Of a DNA stretch of 64,000 nucleotides, positions 8,752 to 17,644 are shown one piece after another (position 1 is the stretch's first letter; every line of letters starts with the position of its first letter). The notes under the pieces were generated by a model. It saw only the letters and a program-made list of their open reading frames with translations, had not been told where the DNA came from and did not search any database. Source of the stretch: Actinoplanes sp. L3-i22 (GTDB lineage: Bacteria > Actinomycetota > Actinomycetes > Mycobacteriales > Micromonosporaceae); assembly GCF_019704555.1 (NCBI RefSeq), contig NZ_AP024745.1, positions 11,273,501 through 11,337,500 of the forward strand. The letters run 5' to 3'. Position numbers and translations under genes: made by a program.

Positions 8752-8758
8752 CGCTTTC

Positions 8759-9688
8759 ATGACTGCGACAGCGCCCATCGGGCTGTCCGATCTCCGCACC
8801 TACCTGCACGGCCTCCCCGGGGTCGACAAGGTGGGCGTCGAGGCAAGGGCGGCCGCGCTCGGCACCCGATCGGTGAAGACGAGCAGCAAGGCCAAAGCCA
8901 TCGACCTGGCGATCCGGATGGTCGACCTGACCACGCTCGAGGGCGCTGACACGCCCGGCAAGGTGCGCGCCCTGTGCGCGAAGGGGAGGCGGCCGGATCC
9001 GGCCGACCCGGGCTGTCCCTCGGTCGGCGCGATCTGCGTCTACCCCGCGATGGTCGGCGTCGCCGCGGCCGCGCTGGCCGGCTCCGGAGTGCACCTGGCC
9101 AGCGTCGCCACCGCGTTCCCGTCCGGCCAGGCCCCGCTCGAGGTGAAGCTCGCCGACACCCGGGCCGCGGTCGCGGCCGGCGCCGACGAGATCGACATGG
9201 TGATCAGCCGGGGCCGCTTCCTGGCCGGCGACTACCAGCACGTCTTCGAGGAGATCGTCGCGGTCAAGGAGGCGTGCGGCAGCGCGCACCTCAAGGTGAT
9301 CCTGGAGACCGGCGAGCTCGCCACGTACGACAACATCCGCCGCGCGTCCTGGCTGGCCATGCTGGCCGGCGCCGACTTCATCAAGACCTCCACCGGCAAG
9401 GTCTCGGTGAACGCGACGCTGCCGATCACGCTGGTGATGCTGGAGGCGGTCCGCGACTTCCGGGCCGAGCACGGGCGGCAGATCGGTGTGAAGCCGGCCG
9501 GTGGCATCAAGAACACCAAGGACGCCATCAAGTACCTGGTGCTGATCAACGAGACGGTCGGCGACGACTGGCTGAGCCCCGACTGGTTCCGGTTCGGCGC
9601 GTCCTCGCTGCTCAACGACCTGCTGATGCAGCGCACCAAGCTGACTACCGGGCATTACTCCGGCCCTGACTACTTCACCCTGGACTGA
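8759..9688 (+). CDS. deoC: Deoxyribose-phosphate aldolase
   Basis: Cleaves 2-deoxyribose-5-phosphate to acetaldehyde and glyceraldehyde-3-phosphate, the last step of deoxynucleoside breakdown. The 309-residue TIM barrel has GADFIKTSTGK (about 203-213), whose first lysine forms the Schiff base, GVKPAGGIK (about 243-251) with the lysine of the proton relay, and GADEIDMV near 140. It belongs to the longer (about 300-340 residue) class of DeoC. The next gene starts five bases after its stop and encodes an aldehyde dehydrogenase, which could oxidise the acetaldehyde. Together with deoA, cdd and upp elsewhere in the window it supports deoxynucleosides as a carbon source. Confidence 0.95.
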   Translation: MTATAPIGLSDLRTYLHGLPGVDKVGVEARAAALGTRSVKTSSKAKAIDLAIRMVDLTTLEGADTPGKVRALCAKGRRPDPADPGCPSVGAICVYPAMVGVAAAALAGSGVHLASVATAFPSGQAPLEVKLADTRAAVAAGADEIDMVISRGRFLAGDYQHVFEEIVAVKEACGSAHLKVILETGELATYDNIRRASWLAMLAGADFIKTSTGKVSVNATLPITLVMLEAVRDFRAEHGRQIGVKPAGGIKNTKDAIKYLVLINETVGDDWLSPDWFRFGASSLLNDLLMQRTKLTTGHYSGPDYFTLD

Positions 9689-9693
9689 GGCCG

Positions 9694-11110
<1,417 letters not shown>

Positions 11111-11118
<8 letters not shown>

Positions 11119-11956
11119 GACATCGAAGGTTGCGGAACCGGTGGCGCCCACGCGCCTCTCGGTGCGCAAGACCTACAAGCTCTACATCGGCGGCAAGTTC
11201 CCGCGCAGCGAGTCAGGACGGACGTTCGTGGCAGACGGCGACAACGTGGCCCTCGCCTCGCGCAAGGACGCCCGTGACGCGGTGGTCGCGGCCCGGGCCG
11301 CGCAGCCCGGGTGGGCCGGCGCGACGGCGTACAACCGTGGCCAGGTGCTCTACCGGATCGCCGAGATGATCGAGGCCCGGCGGGGCGAGTTCACCGCGCT
11401 GGGCGTCCCGGCCGACGAGGTGGACGCCGCGATCGACCGCTGGGTCTGGTACGCCGGGTGGTCCGACAAGATCGCCCAGGTCACCGGCGGCGCCAACCCG
11501 GTCGCCGGGCCGTTCTTCAACATCTCCGCGCCCGAGCCGACCGGCGTGGTCGCGATCGTCGCCCCGGCCGGCCTGCTCGGGCTGACCAGCGTGCTCGCCC
11601 CGGCCGTCGTCACCGGCAACACCGCGGTGGTGCTGGCCGCCGACCCGCAGGTCGCGATCACCCTGGCCGAGGTGCTGGCCACCTCGGACGTGCCGGGCGG
11701 CGTGGTGAACATTCTCACCGGAAAGTACGCCGAGACCGCCCCCTGGCTGGCCGCGCACGCCGACGTCAACGCCCTGGACCTGACCGGGGTGGAACACGCC
11801 GAGCTGGCGGCCGAGCTGGAACGGGCCGCGGCCGGCACGCTGAAGCGGGTGTTGCGCCCCCGGCCCGGCGGGCCGGATCTCACCGCGGACCCCGGTCTGA
11901 AGCCGATGACGGCGCTGCTGGAGACCAAGACGGTGTGGCACCCGAAGGGTTACTGA
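11111..11956 (+). CDS. Truncated aldehyde dehydrogenase-like protein without catalytic domain
   Basis: A 281-residue paralogue of the upstream dehydrogenase covering only its N-terminal cofactor domain. YKLYIGGKFPRSESG, WVWYAGWSDKIAQ, PTGVVAIVAPAGLLGL and VPGGVVNILTG match the full enzyme in order, but the protein ends where the Glu/Cys catalytic region should begin and has no cysteine nucleophile. PWNF of the partner is replaced by a PAG sequence. The start is set at TTG 11111, overlapping the upstream stop by eight bases; ATG 11084 is an alternative. The reading frame is intact, with normal codon use, so it looks maintained rather than decaying. I infer a structural or regulatory subunit of the upstream enzyme; a pseudogene is the other option. 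Confidence 0.8.
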
Positions 11957-12060
11957 GCAATGGGGAAGGGGACGGGGCCGCTGTCACACAGCGTTGCGGA
12001 CTAGGGTATGTGCCGGTAGTCACCCGTCCCGCCACCCCAGATCAACCCGGAGGTCAAACC

Positions 12061-12930
12061 GTGACCAGCCAGTCCGACGAGCCCGAGGCGTCCGCGCCGG
12101 TGGCCGAGAAGTCCTCAGCGGAAGGACTTGCCGGGCGTGAGCTCTGGGATGAGGTTCGCGTCGAGCCGGTCGAGATCGCTCTCCCGGGCGGCGTCGGCCT
12201 GACCCTCCGTGCGTACCGGAAGGCCTCCGAGCTGACCCCGACCGAGATCGAGGTCGAGGAGGAGGACCCGTTCGACGCCCGCAAGCGCGCCGCCCTCGAC
12301 GAGGACGGCGAAGAGGGCGTGATCGTCGACGAGGAGTACGAGGCCCTTCTGGCCGAGGACGACGCGGACGAGAAGAAGGACGGCGCCGACGAGGAGACCG
12401 ACTCCGACGACGAGAAGGAGGAGGTGACCGCCGAGACGGACGACGAGGAAGTGCCCATGTTCCTCAGCCACAAGGGCCGGTTGCTCGCCTTCAAGAACGC
12501 CGAAGCGCTGGTCTCCTTCATTCGTTCGGGTGCTCCGCACGATCTCGCACAATTGGACAGCTGGGGCGACCTCGCGGAGCGGGTACAGTCGAGCGACATC
12601 GACCCCCTGCCGGAGGAGCGCTACGAACTCGACCTCGTGGTGGAGAACCTGCGCGGCGGCCACGACACCTGGGATCTGCCCCTGCTCATCGCCGCCGGTG
12701 AGGTGGCCCGGGACCTCGGGCACGCACTCCGGCTCAAGCCGGTGATCCTGGCGCTGTCGCCCGGCTCCCCGCTGGATGACCTCGACGAGTCGCTCCGTGC
12801 CACGGAGAACGGTGGTATGGGCGGTTTCTTCGGTCGTCGCCGACTGAAGAAAATCGGGGCACAACAGGCGAGTCTCGGCTGGCGGTCGGTAATCAGCAAG
12901 ATCTCTGCTGCTGTGGACTGGCGTGACTGA
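12061..12930 (+). CDS. Conserved acidic protein of unknown function
   Basis: A 289-residue soluble protein I cannot assign. The GTG start is preceded by CCCGGAGGTCAAACC, an excellent ribosome site. Residues 20-60 are a folded-looking segment (LPGGVGLTLRAYR). Residues 62-133 are an extremely acidic, low-complexity stretch of Glu/Asp with Lys. From about 136 (VPMFLSHKGRLLAFKNAEAL) to the end it looks globular, with a basic segment FFGRRRLKKIG near 260. Such proteins are conserved in actinomycetes and sometimes labelled primosomal or primase-like, but I see no primase motif, so I give no function. The next gene begins 64 bases downstream, suggesting co-transcription. Confidence 0.8.
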   Translation: MTSQSDEPEASAPVAEKSSAEGLAGRELWDEVRVEPVEIALPGGVGLTLRAYRKASELTPTEIEVEEEDPFDARKRAALDEDGEEGVIVDEEYEALLAEDDADEKKDGADEETDSDDEKEEVTAETDDEEVPMFLSHKGRLLAFKNAEALVSFIRSGAPHDLAQLDSWGDLAERVQSSDIDPLPEERYELDLVVENLRGGHDTWDLPLLIAAGEVARDLGHALRLKPVILALSPGSPLDDLDESLRATENGGMGGFFGRRRLKKIGAQQASLGWRSVISKISAAVDWRD

Positions 12931-12994
12931 CCGATTACCAGGGAACATCAGTCCTTGGCCACAGAGAAGCACTCCCGGGGAGGAGGACGACGCC

Positions 12995-15298
12995 GTGGCG
13001 CTCGTGCGCGTGTACTGCGGTCTGGCGTCGGCTGATGAATCGGTGCGTTCGGCCTCGGCCGCTCCACTGACCATCGCCGTGGTGGACGACGCAGGCCGGT
13101 TGCTCGGCGTCCACGAGATCAGCGACGACCCGGCCGGTTACGCCCTGCTGGGAACGCTGCTCGTGGAACGGACGACGGGATTCAGCGACGCGGCCGTGGC
13201 CGCCGACAGTGACGACCACGTCGTCACCTCGCTGCTCACCGCCGCCGGCCGGCCACTGGTCGTGGTCGACGACGACGACGCCGACGACTTCGCCGAGCGC
13301 TTCTCGGACGACGACTCCCCAGAGGAGATCTCCGCCCCGGCCGCCGCCCGGCGCGCGGTCGGGCTGGCCCGGGCCCTGCAGGCCGGCGCGATCGCCGCGG
13401 TGAACCTGCCGACGCCGCGCGAGCTGGTCAGCTACAAGCCGGTCCTGGCCGCGCACGTGGCCATGCTGACCGGCCGGAACGCGGCCGCGGTCGCGCTCCG
13501 CGAGGTGCTGCGCGAGCTCTACCCGGCCGCCCTCCGGGCGTATCCGGACCCGGCGCACCCGCTGGCCATGGCCGTTCTCGAGGCGATCCCCGAGCCCGGC
13601 CGGCTGACCGGCCGCAGCGGCGACCCGGAGCACACCGCTCAGGACGTCGCCACCGACCTCACCCGGGCCGGCGCCGGCACCGAGGACCAGGTGATCTCCG
13701 CGGTCACCGCGCTCCAGGTGGCGATCAGCGAGTCGCCGCGCCGGGGCGGGGTCAACAAGTCACTGGCCCCGGCCGCCGCCGAGGCGGTCCGCCAGGCCGT
13801 CGCCGCGGTCCGCACCTGCGACGCCGCGTGCGCCGCCCTGGTCGGCACGCTCACCGCCCGGGCCACCAGCCAGGCCACCGAGCCGAACGTCGGCCGTCGG
13901 GCCGGGCGCCGCTCGGCCGAGCCGGCCCCGGTCGCCCAGGCCCCGGTCAGCACCGACCTCGGGTCCCGGTTCAGCCGTCGTGGCGGCCGTCCCGAGCCCT
14001 CGGTCGCCGGTCTCGGCGGTCCGGCCATGCCGCAGCCGATGAACGCTCCCCCGGTCGCTCCGGACCCGATCACCAAGCCCCCGATCGCGCCCGCCGCGGC
14101 CAACGGGCTGCCCACCCGGATCAGCAGCACCCCCGGCAACCGGCCGGTGTCGGTGCCGCCGCCCCCGCCGGGCATGACCCCGATCACGCCGGGCACCCGG
14201 CCGGTGCCGGGCTCCCGGGCACCGGGCGCGCCGATGTCGCCCGCCGCCCGCAACCCGATCTCCCCGGCCGCCCGGAATCCGATCTCGCCGGCCGCTCGCA
14301 ACCCGGTCTCCGCGGGGGGCCTGGCGAACAGCCCGGCCGACGCGGGCGAGCCGTTCCGGCCCACGCTCAGCAACGCCGAGCTCACCCGGGCCCGGGCCGA
14401 GCGGCAGCGCACGGTCATCCCGTCCCGGCCGACCACCCGTCCCGCCACGTCGCCCGCGGCGAACGGGACTCCGGCCGGCCCGGCCGACTACTCGCTGCCC
14501 ATGCAGTCCCAGCGGCCGGCCGAGGAGATCCCGGAGCCCGGCTCCCGGGCCAACTGGCCGCTGCTGAACTCCGGCGACGACAACGCGCTCCCGCAGCGGC
14601 CGACGGCCGCCTCGGTCAGCGCGCCCGGCGCCGAGGGCCGGGTCCGGCCCCCGTGGCAGGACATGCCGAAGGAACCGCCGGCCCTGCACCTGGTGGACAC
14701 CCAGCTGAACGGCGGACGCGGCAAGGCGCCCGGGATCGACCAGCTCGGCGACCCGCCGTCGCTGCGCCTGATCGACGGCGGCAACCGGATCGTGCCGATC
14801 GAGAGCCTGCCGCCGCGGATCACCGCGCTGGACCGGAGCACCGCCCCGCCGGTCTCGTCCGACGGCGGCGACGGTGACCTGCTGATCTTCGCCGCCGCCA
14901 GGTCCGCCTGGTTCACCGGCGGCACCAGCGACGAGACCGCCAACGTCGAGTGGGCCAACCCGAACGACAGCGGCTGGCGTGCCGCGCAGAAGGCGTCCAC
15001 CCCGGCCGTCGCCGCGGAGACGTCGGCCGGCCTGCCCAAGCGGGTGCCCCAGGCGAACCTGGTGCCCGGCACCACGGTCCGCGAGGAGCGGCCGCTGCGG
15101 ATCGTCCGGGACGCCGCCTCGATCGCCGCGCACACCACGGGTTACTTCCGGGGCTGGCGGCGCGGGCAGGAGATCGGCGGCTTCGCGATGGGCGGGCGCC
15201 CGGGTCGCGAGGCGGCCGGTGGGTGGGACTTCACCCGCGACGGTCAGCCCGCTGACGAGTATCGGAACAACGGCGCCGGCTACGGCGGGGGCCGCTGA
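12995..15298 (+). CDS. Large proline/alanine-rich protein with conservon-kinase-like C-terminal tail
   Basis: A 767-residue protein with no signal peptide or membrane segment. Residues 1-270 form an alanine-rich globular region starting VALVRVYCGLASADES and holding an acidic loop with five consecutive aspartates. Residues 300-620 are proline/arginine-rich and disordered, with three copies of SPAARNPI. The last 130 residues contain SAWFT (near 637), SGWRAAQKA (near 661), GLPKRVPQANLVPG (near 680) and a final YFRGWRRG, which closely match the tail of the sensor kinase at 17641-21126. The GTG at 12995 was chosen because GGGGAGGAGGAC precedes it; a GTG at 12923 would add 24 residues overlapping the upstream gene. 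Function unknown; the shared tail suggests a link to the conservon signalling system. Confidence 0.78.
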   Translation: MALVRVYCGLASADESVRSASAAPLTIAVVDDAGRLLGVHEISDDPAGYALLGTLLVERTTGFSDAAVAADSDDHVVTSLLTAAGRPLVVVDDDDADDFAERFSDDDSPEEISAPAAARRAVGLARALQAGAIAAVNLPTPRELVSYKPVLAAHVAMLTGRNAAAVALREVLRELYPAALRAYPDPAHPLAMAVLEAIPEPGRLTGRSGDPEHTAQDVATDLTRAGAGTEDQVISAVTALQVAISESPRRGGVNKSLAPAAAEAVRQAVAAVRTCDAACAALVGTLTARATSQATEPNVGRRAGRRSAEPAPVAQAPVSTDLGSRFSRRGGRPEPSVAGLGGPAMPQPMNAPPVAPDPITKPPIAPAAANGLPTRISSTPGNRPVSVPPPPPGMTPITPGTRPVPGSRAPGAPMSPAARNPISPAARNPISPAARNPVSAGGLANSPADAGEPFRPTLSNAELTRARAERQRTVIPSRPTTRPATSPAANGTPAGPADYSLPMQSQRPAEEIPEPGSRANWPLLNSGDDNALPQRPTAASVSAPGAEGRVRPPWQDMPKEPPALHLVDTQLNGGRGKAPGIDQLGDPPSLRLIDGGNRIVPIESLPPRITALDRSTAPPVSSDGGDGDLLIFAAARSAWFTGGTSDETANVEWANPNDSGWRAAQKASTPAVAAETSAGLPKRVPQANLVPGTTVREERPLRIVRDAASIAAHTTGYFRGWRRGQEIGGFAMGGRPGREAAGGWDFTRDGQPADEYRNNGAGYGGGR
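14237..14308 (+). repeat. Three tandem 24-base repeats coding SPAARNPI
   Basis: Three in-frame 24-base units lie at 14237-14260, 14261-14284 and 14285-14308. Synonymous differences between copies show the peptide, not the DNA, is being kept. They sit in the disordered proline-rich part of the host protein. Confidence 0.85.
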
Positions 15299-15309
15299 GG
15301 TTTTCCCGG

Positions 15310-15342
15310 AAACGGCCGCGACCCGCTGGGTCGCGGCCGTTT
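15310..15342 (+). terminator. Terminator after proline-rich protein gene
   Basis: A perfect 15-base inverted repeat (15310-15324, 15328-15342) with loop GCT and arms starting AAACGGCCG, ending in TTT. It lies 11 bases past the stop codon and isolates the HAD gene. Confidence 0.88.
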
Positions 15343-15390
15343 CACATTCCCGAAGCCGGCAGCATCCAGGCCATCCCGGAAACTGGCGGC

Positions 15391-16101
15391 ATGCGGGCCA
15401 TCATCTTCGATTTCTTCGGTACGTTGACCGACCCGTCCGCCGAGTCCGAACGTCTCGCCACGTTCGCCGCGACCGCGGAGTCCCTCGGGGTCCCGGTGGA
15501 TCGCTTCACCGCGGCGATGACCGAGAGCTTCCCCCGCCGGATCACCGGCACCTACGGCGGCACCCGGGACACCTTGCTCGCGATGGCCCGGGCGTGCGGC
15601 GTGGAGCCGGACCCCGCCCGGCTGACGGCCGCCGTCACCACCCACCGCGCGGGGGCTGAGCGCGTCCGCAGGCCACGACCGGAGGCGCTACGGGTACTCG
15701 GGGCGGTCCGGGATCTCGGATACGCCGTGGGGCTTCTCAGCGACTGTTCGAGCGAGCTCTGCGAGGCCTGGCCGGAGACGCCGTACGCGGAACTGGTCGA
15801 CGTCCCGGTGTTCTCCTGGCGCGAGGGGTGCCACAAGCCGGACCCGCGCCTCTACGCCACGGTGAGCGAACGACTCGGGGTCGCCCCGGCCGAGTGCTGG
15901 TTCGTCGGCGACGGCGGCAGCCGGGAGCACGACGGCGCCCGGCTGGCCGGGATGCGGCCGGTCCTGGTCACCAACGAGGCCTACCCGGGGGCGGGCCGGT
16001 TCCGGACCGACCCGGGGGTCTGGGCGCCGGCCGACCGGATCCCCGACCTGGCCGCGCTGCCCACCCTGCTCACCAACCCCACAGTTACTCAGCGTAACTG
16101 A
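15391..16101 (+). CDS. HAD-superfamily hydrolase
   Basis: A 236-residue HAD enzyme. Motif I is FDFFGTLTD (residues 6-14): the nucleophile Asp7 is present, but the residue two places on, normally the general acid Asp, is Phe. Motif II is LLSDCSS (near 115), motif III the lysine in CHKPDPRLY (near 147), and motif IV GDGGSREHDGA (near 172). An alpha-helical C1 cap fills residues 15-85. Lack of the +2 Asp occurs in haloacid-dehalogenase and phosphonatase branches, so a phosphate-ester substrate should not be assumed. It is a single-gene unit between two strong hairpins, convergent with the conservon GTPase gene. Confidence 0.85.
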   Translation: MRAIIFDFFGTLTDPSAESERLATFAATAESLGVPVDRFTAAMTESFPRRITGTYGGTRDTLLAMARACGVEPDPARLTAAVTTHRAGAERVRRPRPEALRVLGAVRDLGYAVGLLSDCSSELCEAWPETPYAELVDVPVFSWREGCHKPDPRLYATVSERLGVAPAECWFVGDGGSREHDGARLAGMRPVLVTNEAYPGAGRFRTDPGVWAPADRIPDLAALPTLLTNPTVTQRN

Positions 16102-16134
16102 TCGGCTGCGCCGAGAACCTGTCCGAAGACGCGC

Positions 16135-16169
16135 GAAAGCCCCGCTCCGACTCGCGGAGCGGGGCTTTC
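16135..16169. terminator. Bidirectional terminator between HAD gene and conservon
   Basis: GAAAGCCCCGCTCCG (16135-16149) and its exact complement (16155-16169) form a 15-base stem with a five-base loop between two convergent genes, nine bases from the conservon GTPase stop. It can serve both strands. Confidence 0.88.
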
Positions 16170-16177
16170 ACCGTTCG

Positions 16178-16789
16178 TCAGGCGGGCGCTACCGCGCGCG
16201 TGCGACGCATCGTCAGCACATACTCGACCAGCGAGATGAGGACGTTCTTCGTCGATTCACGGTTGCGGGCGTCACAGCTCACCACCGGCACGTCGCCCGA
16301 GATCGCCAGAGCGTCCCGAACGTCCTGCGGGTTGTGATACTGCATGCCATCGAAGCAGTTGATCGCCACCAGGTAAGGAAGGCGACGGTGCTCGAAGAAG
16401 TCGATGGCGGCGAAGCAGTCGGCGAGCCGACGCGTATCCACCATGACCACCGCACCGATCGCGCCCCGGACCAGCTCGTCCCACATGAACCAGAACCGCG
16501 TCTGGCCAGGCGTTCCGAACAGGTACAGGATCAGGTCGCGATCGATGCTGATCCGGCCGAAGTCCATTGCGACCGTGGTGGTCATCTTCCCCGGCACCTG
16601 CCGGTTGTCATCGACGCCCACACCGGCCGAGGTCATGATCGCCTCGGTGGTCAGTGGGGTGATCTCCGAGACCGAGCCCACCAGCGTCGTTTTACCGACG
16701 CCGAAGCCACCGGCGATGACAATCTTCGCCGATGTCACGCGTCCGCCCGCAGCGGGACGTTGCGACATGTCAGAGCCTGCGAAGTCCAC
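16178..16789 (-). CDS. Conservon small GTPase (CvnD type)
   Basis: A Ras-like nucleotide-binding protein, 203 residues, the output-side member of the actinobacterial conservon. It has Walker A GGFGVGKTT (about 27-35), the switch-II-like FGTPGQTRF (about 91-99) and WDELVRGAIGAVVMVDTRR; the usual NKxD is replaced by NCFDG, normal for this family. The start is GTG 16789 because family members begin MDF; it overlaps the DUF742 stop by 20 bases, and ATG 16768 is an alternative. With the three upstream genes it forms the kinase/roadblock/DUF742/GTPase unit, thought to assemble at the membrane like a eukaryotic G-protein-coupled receptor complex and to control development or secondary metabolism. 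Confidence 0.93.
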   Translation of the reverse strand: MDFAGSDMSQRPAAGGRVTSAKIVIAGGFGVGKTTLVGSVSEITPLTTEAIMTSAGVGVDDNRQVPGKMTTTVAMDFGRISIDRDLILYLFGTPGQTRFWFMWDELVRGAIGAVVMVDTRRLADCFAAIDFFEHRRLPYLVAINCFDGMQYHNPQDVRDALAISGDVPVVSCDARNRESTKNVLISLVEYVLTMRRTRAVAPA

Positions 16790-17156
16790 TCAGCACCCTT
16801 TCCAGCAGTTCCGTGCCTACCGCGTCGGTCTCGTCTTCAAGCGAGGTGGGCTCGTACACCGCGAGTAGGCCATCGGAGGCCATATCGGCGACGATCACAC
16901 GTGCCACACCGAGCGGCAGCTGCATGCGTGCGGCGATTTCGGCGAGCGACTGCACTCGACCGTTGTCGCACATCTGCGCGATGTACTGATGCTCGCCGCC
17001 ACCATGCCCGCCACGGAGCATGCCGGAACGGCCACGCACGGTTGTCTCGACCAGCGCTTCCAGCGCTATCTCAAGCTTCGGCCGGGTTCGACCACGGGTC
17101 ACGGCATACGGCCTGACCAGCGCGCCGGTCGGCTCATCGCGTTCAGGCATCGTCAC
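16770..17156 (-). CDS. Conservon DUF742 protein (CvnC type)
   Basis: A 128-residue protein of the DUF742 family, a winged-helix-like fold found beside conservon kinases. Recognisable segments are LVRPYAVTRGRTRP at the N terminus, the central region around CDNGRVQSLAEIAARMQLPLG written here in parts (SLAEIAARM, LPLGVARVIVADM), and DGLLAVYEP. The GTG at 17156 is favoured because GGAGG lies eight bases upstream; TTG 17162 and ATG 17150 are alternatives. It overlaps the GTPase gene by 20 bases and follows the roadblock gene by 83 bases. In characterised conservons this protein contacts the roadblock and kinase components; its biochemical action is unclear. Confidence 0.92.
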   Translation of the reverse strand: MTMPERDEPTGALVRPYAVTRGRTRPKLEIALEALVETTVRGRSGMLRGGHGGGEHQYIAQMCDNGRVQSLAEIAARMQLPLGVARVIVADMASDGLLAVYEPTSLEDETDAVGTELLERVLSGLRRL

Positions 17157-17239
17157 CGTCAACCCCTCCCTCGGCCACTCGAAGTGTATTGGTTCTCAAG
17201 TTTTTGGACAGTAGCCGGATGGGCCGGCTCACTGCGCCT

Positions 17240-17644
17240 TCAGCCCAGCACCCCGGCCGCGGAACGCGGCGCGGGAGTCAGCGCCTCGCCGACGCGGTCG
17301 ACCAGGAGGGCCATTTCGTAGCCGACCTGCCCGACGTCGCAGCTACGAGCCGCGAGCACCGCGAACGAGGAGCCGTCAGAGATGGACATCAGGAACAGGA
17401 ACCCATTGTCCATCTCCACGACCGTCTGCAGAACGGCCCCACCCTCGAAACACCGCGCAGCGCCCTGAGTCAGGCTGACCAGACCGGACGCGATGGCCGC
17501 GAGCTGGTCCGCACGGTCTCGCGGCAGGTCCCGCGAGGCCGCCAGGAGCAGGCCGTCGGCGGAGACCGCAATCGCGTGCGCGACTCCGGGAACGCGGTCA
17601 GCAAAGTTGGCCAGCAGCCAACCGAGATCCTGCGTAGATGTCAT
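17240..17644 (-). CDS. Roadblock/LC7 domain protein (CvnB type)
   Basis: A 134-residue Roadblock/LC7 protein, the putative GTPase regulator of the conservon. The fold is an alpha/beta longin-like unit: [20 protein letters not shown] (about 7-26), the strand/turn [34 protein letters not shown], then the hydrophobic strands FLFLMSIS and FAVLA. The ATG overlaps the kinase stop by ATGA, so translation is coupled to the kinase. By analogy with MglB-type proteins it is expected to dimerise and act on the nucleotide state of the partner GTPase, which is inference here. Confidence 0.94.
   Translation of the reverse strand: MTSTQDLGWLLANFADRVPGVAHAIAVSADGLLLAASRDLPRDRADQLAAIASGLVSLTQGAARCFEGGAVLQTVVEMDNGFLFLMSISDGSSFAVLAARSCDVGQVGYEMALLVDRVGEALTPAPRSAAGVLG

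Noticed and set aside
16082..16100. Inverted repeat CAGTTAC/GTAACTG as a terminator.
   Set aside because: It overlaps the last codons of the HAD gene, and a much stronger hairpin follows at 16135-16169.
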